Positions 1 to 8,803 of a DNA stretch of 64,000 nt are shown piece after piece. The DNA is taken from NCBI GenBank assembly GCA_947628505.1, contig CANRAD010000007.1:1-64000 (forward strand), read 5' to 3'. The position numbers and the translations under genes are program-made. Position 1 is the stretch's first letter, and every line of letters begins with the position of its first letter. Source of the DNA: an uncultured Clostridia bacterium. GTDB lineage: Bacteria > Bacillota > Clostridia > Christensenellales > Borkfalkiaceae. A model generated the notes under the pieces. The model made no database searches. It was given only the letters and a program-made list of their open reading frames with translations, and had not been told where the DNA came from.

Positions 1-370
1 TTTTATAGGACAGAAGCTCGTTTTTGAGGGCGGCATACCAACTTTTCACCTTGTCGCCCGATTGAATGAGTTTTGCCGTAAACGACTTATTGTAGCGCAC
101 CCCGCCCTCTGTGAAAACCGCCGCCATTTCTACGGGCGCTTGCTCGGACGTTTCCGCAAACACTTCCACAGACGTCTCCTCTTGAAGGGTTTCGGTAACT
201 TCGGCCGTATATTCGCGTTTGCGGCGTCTGACCGTAACGATAACCGTAATTACAAGCGCGATTGCGGCAAGCGTAAGCACGACTGCGACAATGCACATTG
301 CAAACAGAATAGTTCCCTCCGCTCCGCTTATAAAAAATGTTTCTTCAAAAAACGATTTTATAGACGACAT
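1..370 (-). CDS. Small membrane companion protein of MBG surface protein (3' end outside window)
   Basis: Reading from ATG at 370, 123 residues are visible before the window edge. Residues about 21-47 form one hydrophobic membrane segment, followed by a basic RRRKR stop-transfer, then an acidic, low-complexity linker to about residue 85. From about residue 92 it matches the C-terminal domain of the protein at 9018-9797: both show a (K/R)SFTAK-x-IQS-x-D-x-(V)K-x-WY core followed by KNELLSYK. The start lies 3 bp after the stop of the giant surface gene, with an AAGGTAAGG-type ribosome site inside that gene's end, so the two are almost certainly co-translated. Inferred topology: short N-terminus outside, conserved domain in the cytoplasm. 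Function unknown; I do not recognise the domain by name. Confidence 0.8.
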   Translation of the reverse strand, partial: MSSIKSFFEETFFISGAEGTILFAMCIVAVVLTLAAIALVITVIVTVRRRKREYTAEVTETLQEETSVEVFAETSEQAPVEMAAVFTEGGVRYNKSFTAKLIQSGDKVKSWYAALKNELLSYK

Positions 371-373
371 ATT

Positions 374-3300
374 TTACCTTACCTTCGTTTCTCTTTTTTT
401 CTTCAAAATGACCAGCAAGACAATCAAAACCAGAACATTCGCGAGCATAACTCCCGTTGCGGTGAAGACAATCGGAAAATACGGTGTATAGTTGCGCGTG
501 AACACATATGCAGAAAGTCCGTCCGTCTCAAAGACGACATAGTCGCCGTCGCGCGTGTATTCTATGCTTGCCGCTCTCGCCACGGTTTTCAGTTCAAAGT
601 CTTTATCCCCGAACGCCTCGGGAATGAGAAGCCGCACAGTTACTTTGCCGTCTATGGGAACTTCAACGCCGTCTTTACACAATTTTACGGCGTATCTTTC
701 GGAAACTTTGTCTTTCTCCCACGACCAATAGCCTCGTTCGACGCTCTCGATTTTTTCAACCACTAACTCCAATGTGGGATCGAAGCCGTCCTCGCTGTCT
801 ATGACGACTTCACCATCGGCCGACTGCGCGTGCAACCTCAAAATAGTAAGCGTCGCCGTCTTTCTTTCAAATTCGCCGATATGGTCGCTGAATACGGCGG
901 TAATCGTGTATATATTAGGCTCGGTCTGTCCGTTCCCTTCGTAATCGACGGTTACGCCGTGCGGCAACACGCCCTCGATATAAATGCTGTGCGTTTCGCC
1001 GTCGTACTTCACCGTAACGTCATTAAACCCGATTTCGTTCAGATTGTGGCTGACGCGCAAAATCGTCAACAGCGCCGTTTTGTTGTCGATAGCATTATAG
1101 TTGATTTCGTCGCCCGTGAAGATTGCCGTTACGGTGTATACGCCGACGTCCGTCCGGCCGTTGTTCTGATAGGTAACGTCTACGCCGTCCGGCAATGAGC
1201 CCTCGATGTAGATACTGTGCTCCTCTCCGTCGTAATCTACGGTAACGTCCTTAAACGTTACGCCCGACATATCGTAATCGGCCTTTCTTATAGTGAATGT
1301 AAGGACGATATCCGCCTCTTCACTGTTCGGCCACTTGTAGTTTTCAGGGTGTGTGAGCGTGAGTCTGACATCGTAATTGCCGGCGTTTGTTTTTACCACT
1401 TCCTCGGCGGTGTAGAGCACGGAAGTTTCGACGTGTGCCGTCTGCGGTGAGCCGTTATATACAGTGCTTTCAATCGTCGGCGCGTTCACCTGCTGTTTTG
1501 CGACGGTGAAATGCTGTGTTTTCGTGCTTTTTCCCAGAGTGTAGTTGCCGTTTGCCGTGTCCGCCGTGGCAGTGTAGTTGCCTGCGTTCTGCGGCTTGCC
1601 ATTGTCGTTAAGAGCTGAGCCTTCCTCTGCACTATACTCTACGGAAAGACTTATTTCCTCGCCCTTAACGCCCGTTGCCGTTGCGGTAATATCTCGCTCG
1701 GCGCCGTTATATATGAGCCCCTCATAGCCGCTCCAAGAAACATCAACCGTTGCCTTTGCAATAGTGAACTCCCGGTCTGCATTAATGATATTGTAGTTAT
1801 CTTTGGCAGTTCCTTCAAGCACTGCCTTTGCGTTATACGGTGTGCCCGCATTTTTATGGTCGCCGTCTACGATTGCCTTAACGGACAGTTTATCGGGAGT
1901 ATCGTCGGGAATACCCGCGGGAAGTTTGGGCGTAGGCGCTTGATTTTCACCATTGTAAACAAGACTTTCCACATTATCCCACGTAATTGTAATATCACGC
2001 CTTTCTATGTCAGCCGTGAGGTTTTCGGCGAAAGCCTCATAGTCCGCCTCATAGTTATTCGCGGCGGCGCCTTCGAGGGCTACGGAGTAAACGGTTATGG
2101 ACTTATTCTCGCCCGCGTTGGCGTCTGCAAAGCGGGCAACAATATCGCCCACGGCAACAACGTCTTTTACACTGCCGACGCTATAAACCGTTCCGGTTAT
2201 TTTGCCCGTTACGATGGCGGTATCGGTGCCGTCGTAGGTCTTTTTATCCGCAGTAAGTTCTATCGCAAGCCTGGCTTTGTCTATCGTGCCCGTAATTTCG
2301 GGGAGACTTTCAACATTAACGGTGTAGTTGTCCGCCGCCGAGCCTGTTAATTCAACATCGGAAATTTTGTCGACGGTTGCGCTGTCGCTTGCGTCGGGGC
2401 TTGCAAATTCCGCCTTGCAACCGACAAATCGAACATTGCTTTCGTCGGCGCCCTTAAAGCCCTCGAAAGTCATATCCGTAACGGTGGCGGTTGTCGTTGC
2501 GTCATAAGTTTTTGTCTCTACGGTTGCGCCCGTTATGGTGAGCGTTGCCTTGTCTATGGTTATTGTAAATTCGGGGTTGGATTTATCAACGTCGTCCCAC
2601 TCGTAACCGTCTTTCAGACTTATGGTAAGCGTGTACTCGCCGGCGTTCGTCGCGCTGAATATGCCCGTGGCAATAGCGAAGTCCGCGCCGTCGCCATCGA
2701 TAGAGTAGCTCATTTGGGCTTCAACATAGCCTATTACGGTAAGGTTGTGGGCTGTGCCGTTGTAAGTTTCTTCAATGCTGGCGCCTGTGGGCTTTTGGAC
2801 TTTGCCGACGGAAACGGTGAACTCCTGAGATTCGGTTGTAACAGTGTAATTTTTGGCCTTGGCGCTTTCGGTATTCAACGTTACTTTAACGGTGTATTTG
2901 CCCACGCCCTGCGGCAGTCCGTTCGAGCCGGGCGTGCCGCCATCAATTTCTATTGTATAGTCCGCGTCCTTTGCGAGCGTTTCGCCGTTTTGAGTAACAA
3001 ATTGTATGTTGATTTCGTGTTCCGTACCATCGTATTCGCCCGAGGCGGGATTCAACGTGAAAGTGAGCGAGGCTTTGTTTACGGTAACGGTCAGAGCGGT
3101 TGTAACGCCGTCAAAATCGAAGTTTGCCGATTTGACTATTTCATATGCGCCGCTGTCGGAAACATCTTTAAACGTGTCATCACCGTCAACAGACGCCGAC
3201 TCGGTGCCGCCCGCATAGTGAACGATGGCGGTTATTGTATGGGTTTTGCCGTCATATGTGGCGGTATAAGTATCGCCGACAAGCGCGCCCGCATTTTCTG

Positions 3301-6300
3301 TTACAGTCCACGTTATGGACGTAACCTGTGCCTTGCCGACGGTTATTGTGCCGTCTGCGGCGTTCAAGGTATAGTTGTCGTTGCCTATAAGTTCAACAGT
3401 TATATTCTCGTCGGAATCTTTTAATCCGACGGAATAGCCGCCGTCCTTATAGTCTTTAACCGAGCCGCTCACGTTAAGATTGGCTTCGGAAAGCCCGAGG
3501 GTGGTTGCGCCTTTGAATGTTGCCGAAACGTTGCCCAAGTCCAAAATGTCGTTGTCGGAGTGCGTTTCGCCGTCATAGGTGAAACCTCCCGAAAGCGTAA
3601 CGGAGACATCGGCTTTGGTTATGTTGCCTTTCACGCTTTGCGCGGAAATGGAATAATTGTCCTTATCGTCGCCGCCGAGGACTATCGTCAGGGTTATATC
3701 CTTGTTATCGCCGGCGTTTGCATCTTCGAAATTGCCCGAAGCCGATTGAATTATAACGTCGTCCGCGCCCAATTTGTCGTGTAAGGTCAAATTTTCGCCA
3801 ACTACGGTGATTTCGGTGTTGCCGTCATACGTCTTTTCAATCGTTTTGCCCGCAGTTACGGCGGCGGTCAGAGGTGCGGGAGTTATTTTGCCCGATATTG
3901 TCCATGTTATAGAACCGTCCTCTTTTAAGGTGTAATTGCCCTCGCTTTTGCCGAACTCGTAGTTGTCGGCGGCTTGGAGCGTTAAGGTTATAATTATCTC
4001 TGTTGCGTTCAAAACGCCTTTATCGTTATATACCGCGGTATATGTGCCGTTTACCTCTTCCTCTTTAACGCCCGTAATAATGGTAATTTGCTTGCCCGAG
4101 CCCACTTCCGGTACTGAAACATTGCCGTCATAGGTTTTTTCGGTTTCGGTTATGCTTATCCCGGACTTATCAAAAGTGATTTTAGCCTTTTCTATGGTAA
4201 GCGTATAGGTTGCCGTATCGTATGGAGCGTTGTAATTGGCTTCGTCATACTCATACTCAACGCCTACTTTGCCGCCGGCTTTGGTGTATTCGCCGCAGTT
4301 GACCTCGTCCGAGGAGACGATAATTTTAAACGTATCGTCGGAAGTTTCAATCGTAAAGTCCTCGGAAGCCGTAGCCGCCGTTATTTCGCCGCTGAAACCT
4401 TCACCGTTGTAGGTTTTGGCAGCACTATATGCGCCGCTTACCGTTATATTTGCCTTTTCGATTTCGACGCTGTAATTGGCTTTATCTTCGATTTTGTAGT
4501 TTGTCGAGTCATAACCGCTATATGCAATGGACAAATCGTCATTATCGTATGTTTTGGCATTTACATCGTTGGTTTCTATATTTACGGTTATGCTTTCGGA
4601 AAGCCCATTATCGGCGGTAGCGGTAATTCCGCTATCGGAATCGGAAGTTACGGTAATGCTTCCCGTATATACGTTTTTATCATAGGTTTTGGAAGCGCTG
4701 TATCTGCCTTCCAACGTTATTGTAGCCTTATTTATCGTATAGGGTTGAGAGCCGCCGCCGGTGATAATGTAGTTATCTTTGGCAGTTCCTTCAAGCACTG
4801 CCGTTGCGTTATACGGCGTGCCCGCGTTTTTATGTCCGCCCGCGACGGACGCAGAAACTGTCAAAGCGGGAGAACCGTCGGGAATACCCGCGGGAAGTTT
4901 GGGCGTAGGAGCTTGATCTGCTCCGTTATAGACAAGACTTTCCACATTATCCCACGTAATTTCGATACCGAGTTGATTTATTTTAGCCGTGAGAGATTTT
5001 GAAAAGTCCGCCTCATAGTTATTCGCCGCGGCGCCTTCGAGAGCTACGGATTTGACTGTTATGGATTTTTTCTCGCCCGCGTTCACGTCATCGAAGGCTG
5101 CAACTATTTCGCCCACGGTAACAACGTCTTTTACACTGCCGACGCTATAAAGTGTGCCTGTTATTTCGCCCGTTACAATGACTGCGTCGGTGCCGTCGTA
5201 ATCCTTATCGGCCGCAGTAAGCTCTACTGTGAGCGTTGCCTTACCGATAGCAAATTCGTGGGTTGCGGAACCTTCAAGGGTGTAATTGCCTGCGCCGTCG
5301 GGCAATTCGGCCGTGGCATTATAATTGCCGACGTTTATTGAGGAACCTTCCGATACGTCTACTTTAAGGTCAATATTACCCTCGCCGTCCACTCCCGTGG
5401 CGATTGTGGCGGTTGTGGGCTGTTGGGCTTTGCCGTTATAGGTAAATTCCGTCTTATCCCATTTAACATTACTTGCGGAAAGAACTTTTGGAATAATGTT
5501 CAGCGTATAGCCGGCGGTGCCGTTCAATTTGAAGTTTACGGTGTCATACGTTATATTTAATGTGCCCGTATACGTGCCTACGTCTGCCGAAGTCGTTGAA
5601 ATATCGTCCTTTACTTCAATTGTTGTGTCTTCAATTTCAAATCCTTCGGGAGAATATGCAATTTGCAAATCATTATACGTTAAGCCTTTGCCCTCTACGG
5701 TGAAAACTTTGCCGTTGTACTGTTGCGAAACTGTATAGCTTATGGTCATTGTAACTTGTTTAACGGTATACTCGTGCGTCGCACCATCGAACAATTGCTC
5801 GCCGGACTCGTCTGCCAATACATAGTTTTCCGCTGTGTTGCCTCTTGGGTCGTCTATGAGTTCAACGCTTACAGTATATTTGCCCGCGTTTATCATTGCT
5901 TCTGTGTCGTCGGGACTTAAGATCGTTACTTTATAGTCTATACCTAACGATAATGTTTCTTCGGACTTTAAATTTTTAAAGGAAATGTAACCACTGTCGC
6001 TACTATCAGAGCTTGCTATAATATCCAGCCAATCATTCCCGTTGTAAAACCCTTCGTCCGAGGCAAAATCGGTGAATTCTACCGTTATCGGTGCTTTTAC
6101 TACTTTGTACAGCATAGTCGCAGCACCGGTTCCCGAATCGATTTCGCCGCCTTCGGAATCTTCACCATCGGAATCGGAAACGCCTACAAAAAAATACTTT
6201 TTCGCACCGTCATCCGTCAATTTAACGCTAATGGTATATTCGCCCACGCTGTTCATTTCGCTTTCGCCGCTAGGTTCGTAAATAGTTACCTCGTAATCGT

Positions 6301-6328
6301 CATCCAAGGCTATGTCGTCAACAGACAC
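374..6328 (-). CDS. Giant MBG/YDG-repeat surface protein, C-terminal part downstream of an in-frame TAG
   Basis: An open frame of about 1984 residues made almost wholly of Ig-like MBG/YDG repeats, recognisable by recurring (K)TYDG/VYNG starts, A-G-x-Y-T centres and NY-containing ends. The C-terminus has a hydrophobic segment followed by KKKRETKVR, a membrane anchor without a visible LPxTG sorting motif. The listed start is a GTG at 6328 with a weak GGGGG upstream. However, the frame is open without interruption from the TAG at 6389-6391, and the first repeat begins before that TAG, so this is most likely the rest of the gene at 6389-7237 rather than an independent gene. Alone it would have no signal peptide. 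Likely role, from the family: adhesion or cell-surface structure. A segment of about 480 bp occurs twice inside it. Confidence 0.75.
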   Translation of the reverse strand: MSVDDIALDDDYEVTIYEPSGESEMNSVGEYTISVKLTDDGAKKYFFVGVSDSDGEDSEGGEIDSGTGAATMLYKVVKAPITVEFTDFASDEGFYNGNDWLDIIASSDSSDSGYISFKNLKSEETLSLGIDYKVTILSPDDTEAMINAGKYTVSVELIDDPRGNTAENYVLADESGEQLFDGATHEYTVKQVTMTISYTVSQQYNGKVFTVEGKGLTYNDLQIAYSPEGFEIEDTTIEVKDDISTTSADVGTYTGTLNITYDTVNFKLNGTAGYTLNIIPKVLSASNVKWDKTEFTYNGKAQQPTTATIATGVDGEGNIDLKVDVSEGSSINVGNYNATAELPDGAGNYTLEGSATHEFAIGKATLTVELTAADKDYDGTDAVIVTGEITGTLYSVGSVKDVVTVGEIVAAFDDVNAGEKKSITVKSVALEGAAANNYEADFSKSLTAKINQLGIEITWDNVESLVYNGADQAPTPKLPAGIPDGSPALTVSASVAGGHKNAGTPYNATAVLEGTAKDNYIITGGGSQPYTINKATITLEGRYSASKTYDKNVYTGSITVTSDSDSGITATADNGLSESITVNIETNDVNAKTYDNDDLSIAYSGYDSTNYKIEDKANYSVEIEKANITVSGAYSAAKTYNGEGFSGEITAATASEDFTIETSDDTFKIIVSSDEVNCGEYTKAGGKVGVEYEYDEANYNAPYDTATYTLTIEKAKITFDKSGISITETEKTYDGNVSVPEVGSGKQITIITGVKEEEVNGTYTAVYNDKGVLNATEIIITLTLQAADNYEFGKSEGNYTLKEDGSITWTISGKITPAPLTAAVTAGKTIEKTYDGNTEITVVGENLTLHDKLGADDVIIQSASGNFEDANAGDNKDITLTIVLGGDDKDNYSISAQSVKGNITKADVSVTLSGGFTYDGETHSDNDILDLGNVSATFKGATTLGLSEANLNVSGSVKDYKDGGYSVGLKDSDENITVELIGNDNYTLNAADGTITVGKAQVTSITWTVTENAGALVGDTYTATYDGKTHTITAIVHYAGGTESASVDGDDTFKDVSDSGAYEIVKSANFDFDGVTTALTVTVNKASLTFTLNPASGEYDGTEHEINIQFVTQNGETLAKDADYTIEIDGGTPGSNGLPQGVGKYTVKVTLNTESAKAKNYTVTTESQEFTVSVGKVQKPTGASIEETYNGTAHNLTVIGYVEAQMSYSIDGDGADFAIATGIFSATNAGEYTLTISLKDGYEWDDVDKSNPEFTITIDKATLTITGATVETKTYDATTTATVTDMTFEGFKGADESNVRFVGCKAEFASPDASDSATVDKISDVELTGSAADNYTVNVESLPEITGTIDKARLAIELTADKKTYDGTDTAIVTGKITGTVYSVGSVKDVVAVGDIVARFADANAGENKSITVYSVALEGAAANNYEADYEAFAENLTADIERRDITITWDNVESLVYNGENQAPTPKLPAGIPDDTPDKLSVKAIVDGDHKNAGTPYNAKAVLEGTAKDNYNIINADREFTIAKATVDVSWSGYEGLIYNGAERDITATATGVKGEEISLSVEYSAEEGSALNDNGKPQNAGNYTATADTANGNYTLGKSTKTQHFTVAKQQVNAPTIESTVYNGSPQTAHVETSVLYTAEEVVKTNAGNYDVRLTLTHPENYKWPNSEEADIVLTFTIRKADYDMSGVTFKDVTVDYDGEEHSIYIEGSLPDGVDVTYQNNGRTDVGVYTVTAIFTGDEINYNAIDNKTALLTILRVSHNLNEIGFNDVTVKYDGETHSIYIEGVLPHGVTVDYEGNGQTEPNIYTITAVFSDHIGEFERKTATLTILRLHAQSADGEVVIDSEDGFDPTLELVVEKIESVERGYWSWEKDKVSERYAVKLCKDGVEVPIDGKVTVRLLIPEAFGDKDFELKTVARAASIEYTRDGDYVVFETDGLSAYVFTRNYTPYFPIVFTATGVMLANVLVLIVLLVILKKKRETKVR
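1785..2270. repeat. Internal duplication of surface gene, copy A
   Basis: This segment and 4760-5236 encode two near-parallel MBG/YDG domain pairs (both include TGTxYSVGSVKDVV, ALEGAAANNYEAD, TWDNVESLVYNG and APTPKLPAGIPD type strings). Nucleotide identity is high by eye, with stretches such as the run around 1792-1826 essentially unchanged. Offset between copies is about 2976 bp, a multiple of three, so recombination between them would remove about 992 codons in frame. Confidence 0.75.
4760..5236. repeat. Internal duplication of surface gene, copy B
   Basis: Partner of 1785-2270. The matching run begins near 4768. The copies differ at scattered positions, many at third codon positions, so the duplication is not brand new but recent compared with the other, far more diverged repeats of the protein. 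Confidence 0.75.
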
Positions 6329-6388
6329 GATACCCCCGCTTGAATCTGTTCGGATAAACGTAATATTCTCTTTGATTTTTTCAGTAAA

Positions 6389-6391
6389 CTA
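6389..6391 (-). other. In-frame amber codon splitting an MBG repeat domain
   Basis: The minus-strand codon here is TAG, directly after the residues EGHYGTD. The frame before (from 7237) and after (to 374) is the same and stays open. The repeat domain that starts upstream with PYEGHYGTD finishes downstream with SVGEYTISVKL, paralleling the next repeat (FYNGNDW ... NAGKYTVSVEL). The stop therefore cuts one domain. Most visible genes here end in TAA or TGA; the unknown gene at 19961 also ends in TAG, so TAG is a rare but genuine stop. Confidence 0.85.
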
Positions 6392-7237
6392 ATCGGTTCC
6401 GTAGTGTCCTTCATAAGGTGTTTCGCCCTCGCCAATAGCGGGGAACACCACTTTTAGCCTATAAGATAAAGGGTTGGAGCCGTCGGACATAGTGAAATAG
6501 TCCGTTACATCTTCACCGCTGTTGTTTGCGTCAAAACTGTCCGGGTCGACACACGGTTCGCCTCTGTCGCTGTCGGGGTCTACTTCTATGGTGATATCCG
6601 CGTCATTGTCCAGCTCGCCGCATTCAATCGTAACGTCATCATCCAAATAAACTCCTCCGACTTTAGTATTGCCCGCTACTTTAAGAGAGGAGCCCTCTAC
6701 TGCCGTTACGGTCCCTTGTACATCAACGCCGTCTAATTCCAGCGTACCGCCATTAACGGTTATGTTGCCTATAAATGCGCCGTCTCCGCAGTCGCATAAA
6801 TGAAGAACGGTATCTGACCCAATTTCAAATTCAAAATCTGTTGGCAACTCATACGTTAGCCCGTTCAGACAGAGGGTTATATCTCCTTCCATACCAAATG
6901 CCAAACCCCTATCATATGAAACATCGCTACTTTCTTTCAGAAAATATTTTGTCCCTTCTGCTAAACTGAAATTCCCGTCGTTATCAACTTCCCTGAGCTC
7001 ATCCCACCCGTCAGTGAATTCATGCACTCCGGGAGTGTGATAATTATCACTGCCCACAAGAATGGACGCAGGCATAATATCTCCGGACGTGGAAGCGGGT
7101 GCGGCTGTTTCCGCGCTTGCGACATTTGAGGTTGCGCCTTTCAGCCTGTTACCGATAAACAGCGACGTGGCAACGGCAATCAGTATTGCCATAACTGCCG
7201 TCAACACCCAAACAATTCTTTTCCTTCCTTTCGACAT
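6389..7237 (-). CDS. N-terminal part of giant surface protein: signal anchor plus start of repeat region
   Basis: The start chosen is ATG 7237 (MSKGRK), which has an AAAGGAG ribosome site 8 bases upstream; an in-frame ATG at 7273 lacks one. Residues about 8-28 form a hydrophobic signal peptide or signal anchor after a basic SKGRKR. Then comes a Ser/Ala-rich linker and a domain with a GSDTVLHLCDCGDGA-x-G-x-ITV-x-GGTLELDG stretch, like the beta-helical rungs used in secreted surface proteins. The frame ends at a TAG after 282 residues, in the first MBG-like repeat, and continues in frame for about 2000 more residues. The piece as written would be exported but have no C-terminal anchor. It is transcribed from a promoter inside a candidate invertible segment. 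Confidence 0.75.
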   Translation of the reverse strand: MSKGRKRIVWVLTAVMAILIAVATSLFIGNRLKGATSNVASAETAAPASTSGDIMPASILVGSDNYHTPGVHEFTDGWDELREVDNDGNFSLAEGTKYFLKESSDVSYDRGLAFGMEGDITLCLNGLTYELPTDFEFEIGSDTVLHLCDCGDGAFIGNITVNGGTLELDGVDVQGTVTAVEGSSLKVAGNTKVGGVYLDDDVTIECGELDNDADITIEVDPDSDRGEPCVDPDSFDANNSGEDVTDYFTMSDGSNPLSYRLKVVFPAIGEGETPYEGHYGTD

Positions 7238-7341
7238 TTTAAAGCTCCTTTCACCGTTTACAGCTTTCACCATTTCCCCGTTTTATCTATTTCCGCTTTC
7301 GCCTTTGCATGCGATTTAAGTTGAACTTTTCCAAATACCAA

Positions 7342-7374
7342 AATATACACGGATTATTCTAATCCGTGTATATT
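7342..7374. repeat. Candidate recombinase core site 1 (perfect inverted repeat)
   Basis: A perfect 15-bp inverted repeat around three bases. Viewed as a recombinase core it is two 11-bp arms (7344-7354, 7362-7372) around a 7-bp spacer TATTCTA at 7355-7361. The same spacer recurs in two more sites nearby. It lies in the leader of the surface gene and could alternatively form an RNA hairpin there. Confidence 0.65.
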
Positions 7375-7395
7375 CCCGTGTGTAAAATCGGAAAT

Positions 7396-7424
7396 TGCAC
7401 ACAGAATATTCTATTCCGTGTATT
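7396..7424. repeat. Candidate recombinase core site 2
   Basis: Same orientation as site 1, with the identical 7-bp spacer TATTCTA (7407-7413) and near-matching arms (TTCCGTGTA on the right, TTCTGTGTG when the left arm is reversed). Spacing to site 1 is 52 bp. Confidence 0.55.
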
Positions 7425-7444
7425 GCTTTTGTTTCTTTTTATCC

Positions 7445-7473
7445 ATCATATTGCGCATGCACAAAAAAATCAA
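7445..7473 (-). promoter_or_regulatory. Promoter for surface gene inside candidate invertible segment
   Basis: On the minus strand, TTGATT (7473-7468), a 17-bp spacer and TATGAT (7450-7445) form a good sigma-A promoter aimed at the gene starting at 7237. It lies between recombinase sites 1/2 and the inverted site 3, so recombination would turn it to face the recombinase 3' end. This orientation is the presumed ON state. The leader from about 7438 to 7237 is about 200 nt. Confidence 0.65.
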
Positions 7474-7543
7474 TCAAACAAATGTCAATATTTGTTAAGA
7501 TTTGCTGATTTTTACGTTTTTTTCGCGAACAAAGCACTATTTA

Positions 7544-7572
7544 TGTACACGGATTAGAATATTACATGAACA
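7544..7572. repeat. Candidate recombinase core site 3, inverted relative to sites 1 and 2
   Basis: Contains TACACGGATTAGAATA (7546-7561), the exact reverse complement of 7355-7370 in site 1, including the 7-bp spacer. The outer arm (7562-7572) is poorly conserved. It ends 30 bp from the recombinase stop codon. Opposite orientation to sites 1 and 2 is what an inversion reaction needs. Confidence 0.6.
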
Positions 7573-7601
7573 AAAACGGGCGGGCAAATTCCACCCCTTT
7601 T

Positions 7602-8504
7602 TTATTTGAAAAGTTTGCCCAAACGGTTCATCATAAGCCGCTTGTGGTCCATAAGGCTGTGCACGTAGCGGTTAAGCGTTACGGTGGGGTTTTTGTGCCC
7701 CAAAATTTCGGATAGCGTTTTTACGTCCATACCGCACTCCAATGCGCGGGTGGCAAAAGTGTGCCGAAGTGCGTGAAAGCCTTTATGCGGGATATTCAAT
7801 TTCTTTTGCAAAAGTTCAAAAGTGCGCTGGTACGACCTCACCGATACCGTCTTGTCTCCGCCCACAATATATGCCCCTCGCACTTCCCGTCTTGCTTTTT
7901 TCAATACGCCGAGGAGCTGTTTCGGTATGGGAATAAGCCGCGTTGAATTGCTTGTTTTTGGCGTTTCTATGATTTTTTTATATCCGCTTTTTCCCCAACC
8001 GTCGTGGCAGGATTTGGCGACGGATAAAATCCCATCTTTAAAGTCTATATCGTCCCATCCGAGGGCGAGGAGCTCGCCTACCCTAAGTCCCGTATAAAGA
8101 CATAGAAGAATACCTACAAGTTTTGTATTTTTACTGTCCGAAATATAATTTTCAATCTTTTTTTGTTCTTCCCGGGTGAAACACTCCACTCTCTTTTCCG
8201 AAACGCGCGGGCGGGAGATGGCGCTTGTAAACTCCCGCTCCGTAATTCCATATGAAACGGCCTTTTTGAGAGAGTTTTTCAATACGGAAATGACAACGTT
8301 TACCGAGTTTGACGAGAAATGCGCCGTAATTTTCGCAACAAAACCCTGCAACGCCCCCGCGGTGAGCTTGTCAAGTTCAAAATTTCCGAGCGCGGGAATA
8401 AGCTGCCTATTGCAAATCTGTTTGTATTTTTCATAAGTGCGCTCTTTTGTTGTCGGCTTTACGCAGACGGCAAGCCATTCTGTGAGCCAATCTTTGTATT
8501 TCAT
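7602..8504 (-). CDS. Tyrosine recombinase / integrase family protein
   Basis: A 300-residue protein. Start chosen at ATG 8504 (MKYKDW), preceded by AAGGGG; the reading frame extends 10 codons further upstream without a better site. Residues about 1-95 are a helical SAM-like core-binding domain and about 105-300 the catalytic domain. The expected catalytic residues are all visible: R141 (TGLRVGE), K183, H244-x-x-R247 (FHALRHTFATR), H270 (LGHKN) and nucleophile Y280 (NRYVH). It lacks an N-terminal AP2-like arm-binding domain, as in compact recombinases. No excisionase, other phage gene or attachment-site pair is next to it. Its neighbours are three short repeats and the surface-gene promoter, so a role in promoter inversion is inferred; a relic integrase is the alternative. 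Confidence 0.9.
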   Translation of the reverse strand: MKYKDWLTEWLAVCVKPTTKERTYEKYKQICNRQLIPALGNFELDKLTAGALQGFVAKITAHFSSNSVNVVISVLKNSLKKAVSYGITEREFTSAISRPRVSEKRVECFTREEQKKIENYISDSKNTKLVGILLCLYTGLRVGELLALGWDDIDFKDGILSVAKSCHDGWGKSGYKKIIETPKTSNSTRLIPIPKQLLGVLKKARREVRGAYIVGGDKTVSVRSYQRTFELLQKKLNIPHKGFHALRHTFATRALECGMDVKTLSEILGHKNPTVTLNRYVHSLMDHKRLMMNRLGKLFK

Positions 8505-8540
8505 ATTTAACCCCTTGAATTTATTTTTGTGCAAAAATTA

Positions 8541-8564
8541 TACGCCGCTTAGAAAAGCGGCGTA
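8541..8564. terminator. Perfect 10-bp stem hairpin upstream of recombinase
   Basis: Stem TACGCCGCTT / AAGCGGCGTA with an AGAA loop, followed on the plus strand by ATTTTTAA and on the minus strand by TAATTTTTG. It could terminate transcripts from either side. It lies between the 9018-17868 operon and the recombinase start, so it probably insulates the recombinase from that operon. Confidence 0.6.
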
Positions 8565-8803
8565 ATTTTTAACCGATGGTCGGCTTGAAATTTTCTTTAA
8601 TTTATTTTATCGATTGAATTTTTGTAATAAAAAGTTTGAAACAGCCGCGAAGCGAAGTGCAAAACGGCGGGTTTTCAGCCAAAATTGATTGAAAACGGCT
8701 CTTTTTTGAAAATCCCGCTACGCCGATTTAAGAGGAAGCTCCGAATTGTATAAAAAGGCGCACGCGCTATTTCAAGTCCGCGTCCGAACCGGAATTTCGC
8801 ACT

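Noticed and set aside
6389..6391. General recoding of TAG as a sense codon
   Set aside because: The gene at 19961 ends normally at TAG, and no other long gene here contains an in-frame TAG.
7342..7374. Simple terminator for the surface gene leader
   Set aside because: The stem is AT-rich with a short U-run and would sit between promoter and gene. The shared 7-bp core with two other sites and the adjacent recombinase explain it better, though an attenuator role is not excluded.
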